Positions 1 through 6,254 of a stretch of DNA of 8,689 nucleotides are shown in pieces (the stretch's first letter is position 1; each line of letters starts with the position of its first letter). The notes beneath the pieces were generated by a model, which was not told the origin of the DNA, made no database searches, and saw nothing but the letters and a program-made list of their open reading frames with translations. Both the position numbers and the translations under genes were made by a program. Source of the stretch: Chitinophaga pinensis (lineage in GTDB: Bacteria; Bacteroidota; Bacteroidia; Flavobacteriales_D; Crocinitomicaceae); the NCBI GenBank assembly GCA_945897765.1, contig CAMDGP010000079.1:1-8689 (forward strand). Reading direction: 5' to 3'.

Positions 1-112
1 GGCGGGACCAGCGCTGCGTCGCAGGTGGCAGGTCTCCTGCTGCAGGCGCCGCGGAGGAGTCCAGCACGCTCATGCGGAGCACGTCGGCGAGCTTGGCGGC
101 CACCTCGTGCAT
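1..112 (-). CDS. Fragment of a high-GC coding region, unrecognised
   Basis: On the minus strand a frame is open from the junction down to base 1, with an ATG at 112-110 and the peptide beginning MHEVAAKLADVLRMSVLD, then a run rich in Ala and Pro. In the first 22 codons after that ATG the third positions are all G or C, which is the signature of real coding DNA in a high-GC genome and supports this frame over the plus-strand one. The frame also stays open upstream of the ATG, so the true start may lie outside the segment. Both ends are missing: one at the window edge, one at the composition break. I do not recognise the protein and assign no function. Confidence 0.35.
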   Translation of the reverse strand, partial: MHEVAAKLADVLRMSVLDSSAAPAAGDLPPATQRWSR

Positions 113-125
113 CGTGAGCTCCCAT
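1..125. other. GC-rich foreign segment at window edge (probable chimeric join)
   Basis: Bases 1-120 contain 86 G or C (about 72%), while bases 121-260 contain about 33% and the rest of the window is similarly AT-rich. The change is abrupt, somewhere around 112-127, and no insertion sequence end, tRNA, terminal inverted repeat or target-site duplication is visible at it. The GC-rich part looks like coding DNA of a high-GC organism, with almost every third codon position G or C when read on the minus strand. The simplest reading is a mis-joined contig end or chimeric read. A real transfer junction is possible but less likely because no mobile-element hallmark is present. Confidence 0.75.
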
Positions 126-126
126 G

Positions 127-260
127 AGGATGAAAGTTGGTTGTGGCTACAAAAACATGGAACACAAGACATTTTCATTTTAGCGAAAAGCATTCAAATT
201 ATCAAAGATAAAATCGAAGAAAATCACAACGATCCACATTGGATTAATCGAGATTTTTAA
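127..260 (+). CDS. C-terminal stub of an unrecognised protein (5' end lost)
   Basis: The AT-rich side of the join carries about 44 codons of an open frame from roughly 127, ending at a TAA at 258-260. It begins DESWLWLQKHGTQDIFILAK and finishes HWINRDF. Codon use matches the following genes, so this is likely the genuine end of a native gene whose upstream part was replaced by the GC-rich segment. The frame continues by chance into the GC-rich DNA (an ATG at 72), but that extension reads through the composition break and should not be trusted. There is no domain motif I can name. The next gene starts 87 nt downstream with its own candidate promoter element, so this gene is probably a separate transcription unit. 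Confidence 0.45.
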
Positions 261-296
261 ATGTTTTACAACTGTTTAAATTGAGATTATCTTTCT

Positions 297-304
297 TAAA
301 TTTG
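297..304 (+). promoter_or_regulatory. Candidate -7 promoter element (TAnnTTTG) for the lipoprotein operon
   Basis: TAAATTTG matches the Bacteroidota sigma-70 -7 consensus TAnnTTTG and lies 43 nt before the ATG at 348. No well-spaced -33 TTG is present: the TTG at 281-283 is only 13 nt upstream of the element, shorter than the usual 17-23. A start site about 5-7 nt downstream would leave a leader of roughly 37 nt. In AT-rich DNA this motif also arises by chance. Confidence 0.4.
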
Positions 305-347
305 AAATTATAAATAACTTCAATATCTAATTCAAAAAATTAAACGT

Positions 348-854
348 ATGAAAATCACTTATTTTTTAGTTTCCATTTTGCTTTTAGCAAGTTGTAGTTC
401 TGAGAATTCTTCAAAAAAAGAGGGTAAATTTGTCTCAACCGTTGTTGCCAATGACGAAAACGAAGCTGAATTGAAAAAAGAACTTTCTGAAGTTGAAAAA
501 GAAGAAAAAGAACGTTTAGAAAGTGAAGCAAATAATATTACAACGATGAGCTTCGATAAACTAGAACATGATTTTGGCAAAGTAAAGGCAGATACAGACA
601 ACAAAACCGTTTTCTATGTCACCAATACAGGCAAAAAACCATTGATTATTGAAGGAGTTTCTGCAAGTTGTGGTTGTACAACGCCAACTAAACCGGAGCA
701 AGCAATTCAACCCGGAAAGAAGGACAAAATTGAAGTTGTTTTCCATCCAAAACCTGGACAATTAAAAGAACAAAGTAAAACTGTTACAGTTACTGCCAAT
801 ACAGATCCAAAAATGGTGGTTTTAAATATTAAAGCTTTCGTTGAAGAAAAATAA
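348..854 (+). CDS. DUF1573 domain lipoprotein
   Basis: A 168-aa envelope lipoprotein. Residues 1-15 are a short signal peptide ending in a lipobox (LLAS before Cys16), so lipidation at Cys16 and membrane anchoring are expected. Residues about 36-62 are a highly charged Glu/Lys-rich stretch, probably a helical spacer or short coiled coil. Residues about 68-166 form a DUF1573 immunoglobulin-like beta domain, with the opening FDKLEHDFGKV, the central SASCGCTTP (107-113, Cys108 and Cys110) and a GxxxxIEVVF strand segment. This is the usual signature of the family, which is very common in Bacteroidota and has no established biochemical role. It is the first gene of an operon: the metallohydrolase ATG follows the stop after 7 nt. 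Family assignment is secure; function is unknown. Confidence 0.93.
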   Translation: MKITYFLVSILLLASCSSENSSKKEGKFVSTVVANDENEAELKKELSEVEKEEKERLESEANNITTMSFDKLEHDFGKVKADTDNKTVFYVTNTGKKPLIIEGVSASCGCTTPTKPEQAIQPGKKDKIEVVFHPKPGQLKEQSKTVTVTANTDPKMVVLNIKAFVEEK

Positions 855-861
855 ATCGAGC

Positions 862-1719
862 ATGAAGATACACGTATTAAACACAGGTTTTTTCAAATTG
901 GATGGTGGTGCCATGTTTGGAGTTGTTCCAAAAACGATGTGGAACAAAACAAATCCTGCCGATGAAAATAACATGTGCTCGTGGGCAATGCGTTCACTTT
1001 TAATCGAAGACGGAAACCGTTTAATGTTGATTGATACCGGAATTGGAGATAAACAAAGTGAAAAGTTTTTCTCTCACTATTATATGTATGGAAACGATTC
1101 GCTACACGGAAATCTTGCAAAATCGGGTTTTCACGCGAATGATATAACAGATGTTTTCTTAACGCATTTACATTTTGATCATTGCGGTGGCGCAATAAAT
1201 TGGAACAAATCAAAAGACGGCTATCGTCCTGCGTTTCCAAATGCAACTTATTGGAGCACTGAACAACATTGGAAATGGGCAACTGAACCAAATCCACGCG
1301 AGAAAGCTTCATTTTTAGCAGAAAACATTTTACCAATTCAAGAAAGTGGTCAGCTCAAATTCATCGAAAGAACTGGCGATTTCACGAAAAATGCTTTTCC
1401 AAATATCGAAGTGCTTTTTGTTGATGGTCACACGGAAAGTATGATGATTCCACATATTCAATATCAAGGAAAAACGCTTGTGTTTATGGCGGATTTGTTG
1501 CCAAGTACTGGACATGTTCCTTTGCCGTATGTGATGGGTTACGACACGCGACCTTTAATTACAATGGAAGAAAAAAAGAATTTCTTGAACAAAGCAAGTG
1601 CTGAAAATTATGTATTGTTTTTAGAACACGATAGCGTGAATGAATGTTGCAATTTAATTCAAACAGAAAAAGGCGTTCGATTAAAGGAGCAATTCACTTT
1701 CAATGAATTATTTTCTTGA
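862..1719 (+). CDS. MBL-fold metallo-hydrolase
   Basis: A 285-aa protein of the metallo-beta-lactamase fold. Zinc ligands are visible in order: the THLHFDH motif (His102, His104, Asp106, His107), His190 in VDGHTES, Asp211 in FMADLLP and His256 in LEHDS. This is a complete dinuclear metal site. The upstream LIDTGIGD (57-63) is the usual second-strand motif. There is no signal peptide, so it is probably cytoplasmic. The overall form resembles the lactonase/YtnP-like hydrolase branch, but the substrate cannot be read from sequence and lactonase activity is not claimed. The ATG at 862 is preferred over an upstream TTG at 841, which would overlap the lipoprotein gene and add a non-conserved Lys/Ser tail. 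The stop TGA (1717-1719) shares its final A with the ATG of the thioesterase gene, which suggests translational coupling. Confidence 0.92.
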   Translation: MKIHVLNTGFFKLDGGAMFGVVPKTMWNKTNPADENNMCSWAMRSLLIEDGNRLMLIDTGIGDKQSEKFFSHYYMYGNDSLHGNLAKSGFHANDITDVFLTHLHFDHCGGAINWNKSKDGYRPAFPNATYWSTEQHWKWATEPNPREKASFLAENILPIQESGQLKFIERTGDFTKNAFPNIEVLFVDGHTESMMIPHIQYQGKTLVFMADLLPSTGHVPLPYVMGYDTRPLITMEEKKNFLNKASAENYVLFLEHDSVNECCNLIQTEKGVRLKEQFTFNELFS

Positions 1720-2126
1720 TGAAAACGCCCTCGGAGATTGTTCAATTGATGATGCAAAATGATGCTTTTAGTCAATGGTTAGGAGTTAAAGTGTTACTAA
1801 TTGAACAAGGAAAATGTTCATTGAAATGCAAAGTTAAGTCAGAAATGTTGAATGGTTTTCACATTGCTCACGGTGGGATTTCTTATTCTTTAGCAGATTC
1901 TACTTTAGCATTCGCAGCAAATTCTCATGGTCAACATTGCGTTTCGGTGGAAACTTCAATTTCTCATCTAGGAAAAGTTTCGTTGGGAGACGAACTTACC
2001 AGCATTGCAAAAGAAATTTATCGAGGAAAAAAAACGGGCGTGTACGAAGTCGATATTTTCAACCAAAATCAACGATTAATAGCTCATTTCAAAGGAACCG
2101 TTTTTGTTGGGGAAAAGGAATGGTAG
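1719..2126 (+). CDS. paaI: PaaI-type hotdog-fold acyl-CoA thioesterase
   Basis: A 135-aa single hotdog domain. The active region NGFHIAHGGISYSLAD (45-60) carries Asn45, the HGG turn (51-53) and Asp60, matching Asn46, Gly53 and catalytic Asp61 of E. coli PaaI as I remember that sequence. Similarity continues through ANSHG and through KKTGVYEVDIFNQNQRLIAHFKG (residues 104-126), so it is closer to PaaI than to generic 4HBT thioesterases. Family members hydrolyse aryl-acetyl-CoA and hydroxylated phenylacetyl-CoA, relieving CoA sequestration during phenylacetate breakdown; the exact substrate here is inferred. The start is the ATG sharing one base with the preceding stop; the TTG immediately upstream is less likely. 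No other phenylacetate genes are in the window. It is the last gene of the three-gene operon and converges on the acyl-CoA reductase. Confidence 0.9.
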   Translation: MKTPSEIVQLMMQNDAFSQWLGVKVLLIEQGKCSLKCKVKSEMLNGFHIAHGGISYSLADSTLAFAANSHGQHCVSVETSISHLGKVSLGDELTSIAKEIYRGKKTGVYEVDIFNQNQRLIAHFKGTVFVGEKEW

Positions 2127-2133
2127 AAAATGG

Positions 2134-2181
2134 ATTCTTGATTTTTGATTGCGGGATAATCCAAAATCAAGCATCAAGAAT
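2134..2181. terminator. Long inverted repeat between convergent genes, possible bidirectional terminator
   Basis: The arm ATTCTTGATTTTTGATT (2134-2150) pairs with AATCAAGCATCAAGAAT (2165-2181): 9 bp, a 2x2 internal mismatch, then 6 bp, closing a 14-nt loop that contains GGATAATCC and could add a short inner hairpin. It fills nearly the whole 61-nt gap between two convergent stop codons. The flanks lack a clean U-run: TAAAAATCA on one side, CCATTTTC on the other strand. It is therefore not a textbook intrinsic terminator, although the position fits. An alternative pairing of TGATTTTT (2139-2146) with AAAAATCA (2183-2190) is mutually exclusive with the main stem. Confidence 0.55.
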
Positions 2182-2187
2182 TAAAAA

Positions 2188-3231
2188 TCATAGGTTGTTA
2201 AGCCAATCCATCGTATCCACATTATCCGCATAATCAGACAAACTTGGACATTGAGCTGTTCCGAAAGCTATATAATTGTGACCAACGACGCATTGAATCG
2301 AATCTTGGTGAAGTTGTAAGTATAAATCGACTTCTTGTTGTGACGTGTAAGAATGATAATGTAACATCGCAAGTGGCGAAAACAAATTGTCACTTTCTTT
2401 TAAAAGCAGGAAATTGTTGTCGAGAAAAGACTCTAAATTTAAAAGATGAATCGTTTTGTTGTAATCGTAATTATTACCGTATTTTTTGTTGTTTACAATT
2501 TCACCTAAATCAACAATTGCCTCAAAAAATAGGTTTAAATCAAAATTTTCAGGAATTAATAAATGCGTCACATTGCGACAACCTCTTCCGAAATAATTCA
2601 AAATATCTTCACCTAAAGCCTTCAATTCTTCTTTTGTTTCAGTTCCGTCTAAAACAGCAATTGAAGTGCGATTATGACGAAATAAATGCGGATATTTAGA
2701 AAAATAACTTTCGAAATTAACCAAACTATTATTGCTTCCTGTTGCAATCACTGCATCAAAACCACTTAAATTGCGATCTGAAAAAGAAATGTATTCTTTA
2801 AGTTCAGGTGCAAATTGCAATAAATAAAGCGCCAAAAGTGGCAATAGTTTATTGTCTTCTGAACTGAGTTTGCATTGCACTTTATTTCCGGAAAGTAAAA
2901 CACATATAAAATCATGAAACCCAACAAGTGGAATGTTTCCAGCCATGATTACAGCTACAACTTTTGGATTTTCGGTGAAAGAATATTTATTTGTCCAATT
3001 CGTTAATTGCTCATTTGAAAGCCAATTTCCAAGGTTGAGAAAAGAGGTTCTTACAGATTCTTCAGTAAACCAACCATTGTGGTGAACTTGTCGTTCAATT
3101 GCTAATTCAACTGCTAAAAATTCATCTTCAGTTACGCCACAACTAAATCCTGGCCAAGGCGATTTTGACCCATGAATTCGCATTAAATTACCCAAATGAT
3201 GAAATGCGTTTATTATTTCTTCTTTTTTCAC
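2188..3231 (-). CDS. LuxC-family acyl-CoA reductase
   Basis: A 347-aa protein of the LuxC/acyl-CoA reductase family (PF05893) within the aldehyde dehydrogenase superfamily. It is expected to reduce a fatty acyl-CoA or similar thioester to an aldehyde using NAD(P)H. Visible landmarks are AGNIPLVGFHDF (97-108), ATGSNNS (163-169) and the catalytic loop YFGRGCRNV (213-221), with Cys218 as the likely acyl-accepting nucleophile. The C-terminus carries FGTAQCPSLSDYADNVDTM. Length is typical of the Bacteroidota stand-alone form, shorter than LuxC of luminous bacteria, and no luxAB, luxD or luxE is present. The start is GTG (3231-3229); the N-terminal helix IINAFHHLG right after it fits the family start, so the next Met (Met18) would truncate it. 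It is divergent from the ferredoxin gene. Substrate and in vivo role are unknown. Confidence 0.9.
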   Translation of the reverse strand: MKKEEIINAFHHLGNLMRIHGSKSPWPGFSCGVTEDEFLAVELAIERQVHHNGWFTEESVRTSFLNLGNWLSNEQLTNWTNKYSFTENPKVVAVIMAGNIPLVGFHDFICVLLSGNKVQCKLSSEDNKLLPLLALYLLQFAPELKEYISFSDRNLSGFDAVIATGSNNSLVNFESYFSKYPHLFRHNRTSIAVLDGTETKEELKALGEDILNYFGRGCRNVTHLLIPENFDLNLFFEAIVDLGEIVNNKKYGNNYDYNKTIHLLNLESFLDNNFLLLKESDNLFSPLAMLHYHSYTSQQEVDLYLQLHQDSIQCVVGHNYIAFGTAQCPSLSDYADNVDTMDWLNNL

Positions 3232-3233
3232 TT

Positions 3234-3269
3234 TGCAAAGGTACTATTCAAGAATGACCTTAAACCAAT
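3234..3269 (-). promoter_or_regulatory. Candidate Bacteroidota promoter for the acyl-CoA reductase
   Basis: On the minus strand TACCTTTG (3241-3234) matches the -7 consensus TAnnTTTG, and a TTG lies 22 nt upstream of it, within the accepted 17-23 nt spacing. The GTG start follows only 2 nt after the element's final G, so a start site at the usual distance falls on or inside the first codons. The element's end lies in a perfect 10-bp palindrome, CTTTGCAAAG (3231-3240), that also includes the first base of the GTG. Confidence 0.6.
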
Positions 3270-3382
3270 GAATTGAGTAGAATTACTTTTTTTAAAACAT
3301 TTCTGACTTATAAATCCTTTGGTTCAAATGAAAACTTCATTAAATTTCTACCAAATGAACAAAACAATCCACCAAGCGTTCT

Positions 3383-3390
3383 TATATTTG
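3383..3390 (+). promoter_or_regulatory. Candidate -7 promoter element for ferredoxin gene
   Basis: TATATTTG matches TAnnTTTG and lies 24 nt before the ferredoxin ATG, giving an expected leader of roughly 15-20 nt. I see no TTG at the expected -33 distance, so only half of the promoter is supported. Together with the opposing promoter it makes the 183-nt gap (3232-3414) a divergent regulatory region; no operator-like repeat other than the CTTTGCAAAG palindrome was seen. Confidence 0.5.
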
Positions 3391-3405
3391 CAAAAAAAAT
3401 AATAG

Positions 3406-3762
<357 letters not shown>

Positions 3763-3778
3763 TTCTTTTTCATTTCGA

Positions 3779-6043
3779 ATTAAAAATTTACCTCTTTTTT
3801 TATTATTATTTTTAACTCATTCATTTGCCACTATTGCGCAAAATGATGATTCGTTGCTTTTTTTAAAAAGTAATTTCTCTGAAAAAAATATAAACGTTTA
3901 TTTTGTTCCAGTAGATGTTAAAGTAGACAAGGGTTTTCAAAAAAACATTGAATCAATCTTTTTAAAAAGTAAGATTAATATCAATTCCTATATTCTTCCA
4001 ATTTACATTAGGGAAAAGGATATCGAAACTGATTTTTGGTCAAACCCTCCAGCTGACAGTATGCGCTATTCGCGAGAAATGAAAAATTTTAGAGATAACT
4101 ATTTTAAAAGTTTTCCAAGTAAAGATCCAAACGCGATTTACTTTTTTATCATTAAAGGTTTTAATAATGAGGAAGTTAGAGCATATTCAGTTCCAACAAA
4201 AGGAATGGCTTTCATCAAAAATTTAAAGGACTCAACTTTTATAAAATCGATTGCTTACCACATCGGTTCTTCTTTTGGTTTACAACAAGTTTCGGATTCA
4301 GCCAATTTGATGTTTCCTGAAAAGGGTTTTGATTTGTCATGGAAACAATGTTTGCAATTGCGAAAAAACCCGATTACATTTTCTCTTTTTGATGATTATG
4401 AATTCGTTCGCACCAACAATGGACTTAACGCTTATTATTTTTGGAAAGAAGATAAGGATGGTTACATTGAAGTGGATAGTTTGAATCCTGCGCGTAGAAT
4501 TTTACGACCATTCAAACGAAATTATCAGCTGTTTTATGTTAAAATCGATAATGTTTTTTTCAATCCATTATTTAAATTTTATGGTAAAACATTTTGTTTA
4601 ATGCATATTTTGGCGGTTGCATTTGCACTCATATTGGTATTTATAATTCGTCGAAAAGTAAACAAACGATTAGCTGAAAATAAAGGATTTTTCAAGCGGC
4701 AATCATTGAAAAGTTTAAAATGGTTGGCTTGGATTTCATCAGTTATTTTGGTTTATTTTGCATTTTGGTTAGTGGATTGGTTCTATCAAAATAGTGTATT
4801 AAAATCCCATCGACTTAAAGATTTAAAAGGATTATCGATAGCTGAACTTTTTGTTAAAATGAATGAAAAAGATTTATTCGCAAAGCAATATAACAAAACA
4901 GTTTCAAGTTATATTTTCCAACGGAGAGGCCAAGATTGGTATGTATTTAAACGCGATAAAGTTTTGTATTTTGATTTAGTAAAAATTGACAATTCCTTTA
5001 AAGCAAAATTAGTAAGTTCAAGTAATCGATTGGAATTGGTAACCAAAGATTTAGTTCATAGTGCCAAAAGTCATTACATCGTTTTTAGAGATAGAGACAG
5101 TGCTGGAAATATAGTAAATGAGCGGGTTTACAACCATTTGGGAGTAGATTTAACTAAACGTTTCAAAATGGCTGACCCAGCAAAACGTATCTTGGTTTTT
5201 GTCAATGGCTATCGACCTGTTTCTATTAGTAATTCGCTCGAACAAAACTTAACCGATATTCAAAACAAAGGAACAGAATATCCGAATTCTAAAAACTATT
5301 TGTATAGTTATGACCGCTACAATTATTGGCGACCATGGAATGCCATCGACTTACTGTTTCAAAATAGAATAAATCCGAGTGAGGTATGGTATGCTGACGG
5401 TCATCATTCTGTTTCTACTTCCAACCATGGTTCTTTAGTTAATTTCACGACCAACTCAGGAATTTATCCAAAACCATGTAAATCAAAGAAAAAGCATAAA
5501 TGCAATCAAACTACAATCGCTGGAAACAAGAAAGTTAAGACTTTAGATTTATTAGCGACTAATCCAAATAGAAAAGGTTTTAAGCATAGAAGAGAAAGAG
5601 GTCGAATTGCTGGTAAAAATTTGAATCAGATTTTGAATGAATTGCCAAATCAATCTAAAAATGATACCTTATACATTATTTCTCACAGTATGGGCTACGC
5701 TTATTCTTTAGGAATAATTGAGGAATTACGAGGTAAAATTCATTTTGGTGTTTGTTATATTTTAGCTCCTGAAAATGCTTCTTCGGGGAAAATTATTCAA
5801 AGCGAATGGCGAGAAATTTGGCAATATGGAGCAAAGCTTTCTGGTCCTGGAAAAAATAAACCGTGTCAACAAGATGGTGTTGCACCTCAAGTTGGTGTGA
5901 AAGGTTTAAATAAAAGCAACCGTGTTTATTTTCCTAAGAGTCAAGTCCATAAAATGGGTTATTTCCAAAGTCATTTTGTAGGCTATTACACCTGGATTTT
6001 GGATATTCCCATAGGTGAAAAAGGTCACGTTGAAGGGCATTGA
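3779..6043 (+). CDS. Two-TM envelope protein: degenerate metzincin-like domain plus alpha/beta-hydrolase domain
   Basis: About 754 aa if read from the ATT at 3779. Residues 1-20 are a signal peptide (KNLPLFLLLFLTHSFATIA, then QND). Residues about 30-200 resemble a metzincin protease: strands IYFFII (120-125) and YSVPTKGMAFI (136-146), then AYHIGSSFGLQQVSDSANLM (159-178), FP and CLQLRKNP. Against the family pattern HExxHxxGxxH the zinc and catalytic positions read Tyr160, His161, Ser164 and Gln170, so the site is dead, while Gly167 and the NLMFP Met-turn are kept. TM helices lie at about 273-290 and 314-336; the basic RRKVNKR and KSLK flanks put the loop in the cytoplasm and both large domains in the periplasm. 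Residues about 468-754 look like an alpha/beta hydrolase: ILVFVNGYRP (471-480, oxyanion region), elbow SHSMG (635-639, Ser637), LAPENAS (662-668) and candidate His724 or His732. A Lys/Arg-rich insert spans 565-608. No known named family; function unassigned. Confidence 0.8.
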   Translation: MKNLPLFLLLFLTHSFATIAQNDDSLLFLKSNFSEKNINVYFVPVDVKVDKGFQKNIESIFLKSKININSYILPIYIREKDIETDFWSNPPADSMRYSREMKNFRDNYFKSFPSKDPNAIYFFIIKGFNNEEVRAYSVPTKGMAFIKNLKDSTFIKSIAYHIGSSFGLQQVSDSANLMFPEKGFDLSWKQCLQLRKNPITFSLFDDYEFVRTNNGLNAYYFWKEDKDGYIEVDSLNPARRILRPFKRNYQLFYVKIDNVFFNPLFKFYGKTFCLMHILAVAFALILVFIIRRKVNKRLAENKGFFKRQSLKSLKWLAWISSVILVYFAFWLVDWFYQNSVLKSHRLKDLKGLSIAELFVKMNEKDLFAKQYNKTVSSYIFQRRGQDWYVFKRDKVLYFDLVKIDNSFKAKLVSSSNRLELVTKDLVHSAKSHYIVFRDRDSAGNIVNERVYNHLGVDLTKRFKMADPAKRILVFVNGYRPVSISNSLEQNLTDIQNKGTEYPNSKNYLYSYDRYNYWRPWNAIDLLFQNRINPSEVWYADGHHSVSTSNHGSLVNFTTNSGIYPKPCKSKKKHKCNQTTIAGNKKVKTLDLLATNPNRKGFKHRRERGRIAGKNLNQILNELPNQSKNDTLYIISHSMGYAYSLGIIEELRGKIHFGVCYILAPENASSGKIIQSEWREIWQYGAKLSGPGKNKPCQQDGVAPQVGVKGLNKSNRVYFPKSQVHKMGYFQSHFVGYYTWILDIPIGEKGHVEGH

Positions 6044-6254
6044 TTTTAGTTTACTAAGTTCAATTTTTTAGAAATATTGTGGAGAATACGCAAGATAATT
6101 TAAGGGTAAATCCTGAAATTATAAGTAATACCGAAATTGTTTTCATTTGCCTTGGTGAAGTCGTATTAAATACTTCTTGAAAACTAACTTGGCATTATAC
6201 TAAACCTTTTTTCTAATGCGGCATTCTATGTGTAAAATGGTATTAGATCTAGAA
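6044..6254. other. Convergent intergenic region, nothing convincing
   Basis: About 210 nt between two convergent genes. I see no strong hairpin with a U-run, no tRNA and no repeat. A 33-codon open frame from a GTG at 6079 to the TGA at 6178-6180 (beginning VENTQDNLRVNPEI) reads plausibly as protein but has no recognisable motif, and it could be a gene remnant or chance. A small palindrome TAGATCTA lies at 6244-6251, near the end of der. No terminator for either flanking gene could be identified. Confidence 0.5.

Noticed and set aside
72..260. 62-aa open frame from an ATG in the GC-rich DNA through the composition break
   Set aside because: It joins two unrelated compositions; only the part after about 127 is likely native, and the minus-strand frame has the better GC3 signal on the left.
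893..1336. 147-aa minus-strand frame
   Set aside because: Antisense to the metallohydrolase with its complete zinc-binding motif.
862..1719. Quorum-quenching AHL lactonase
   Set aside because: The metal site is consistent with many MBL-fold hydrolases; nothing in the sequence specifies lactone substrates.
2244..2699. 151-aa plus-strand frame
   Set aside because: Antisense to the acyl-CoA reductase, whose motifs and catalytic Cys are clear; the plus-strand peptide has no recognisable motif.
2188..3231. Bioluminescence (lux) operon suggested by the LuxC homologue
   Set aside because: No luciferase, acyltransferase or synthetase genes are present; stand-alone LuxC-like reductases are common in non-luminous Bacteroidota.
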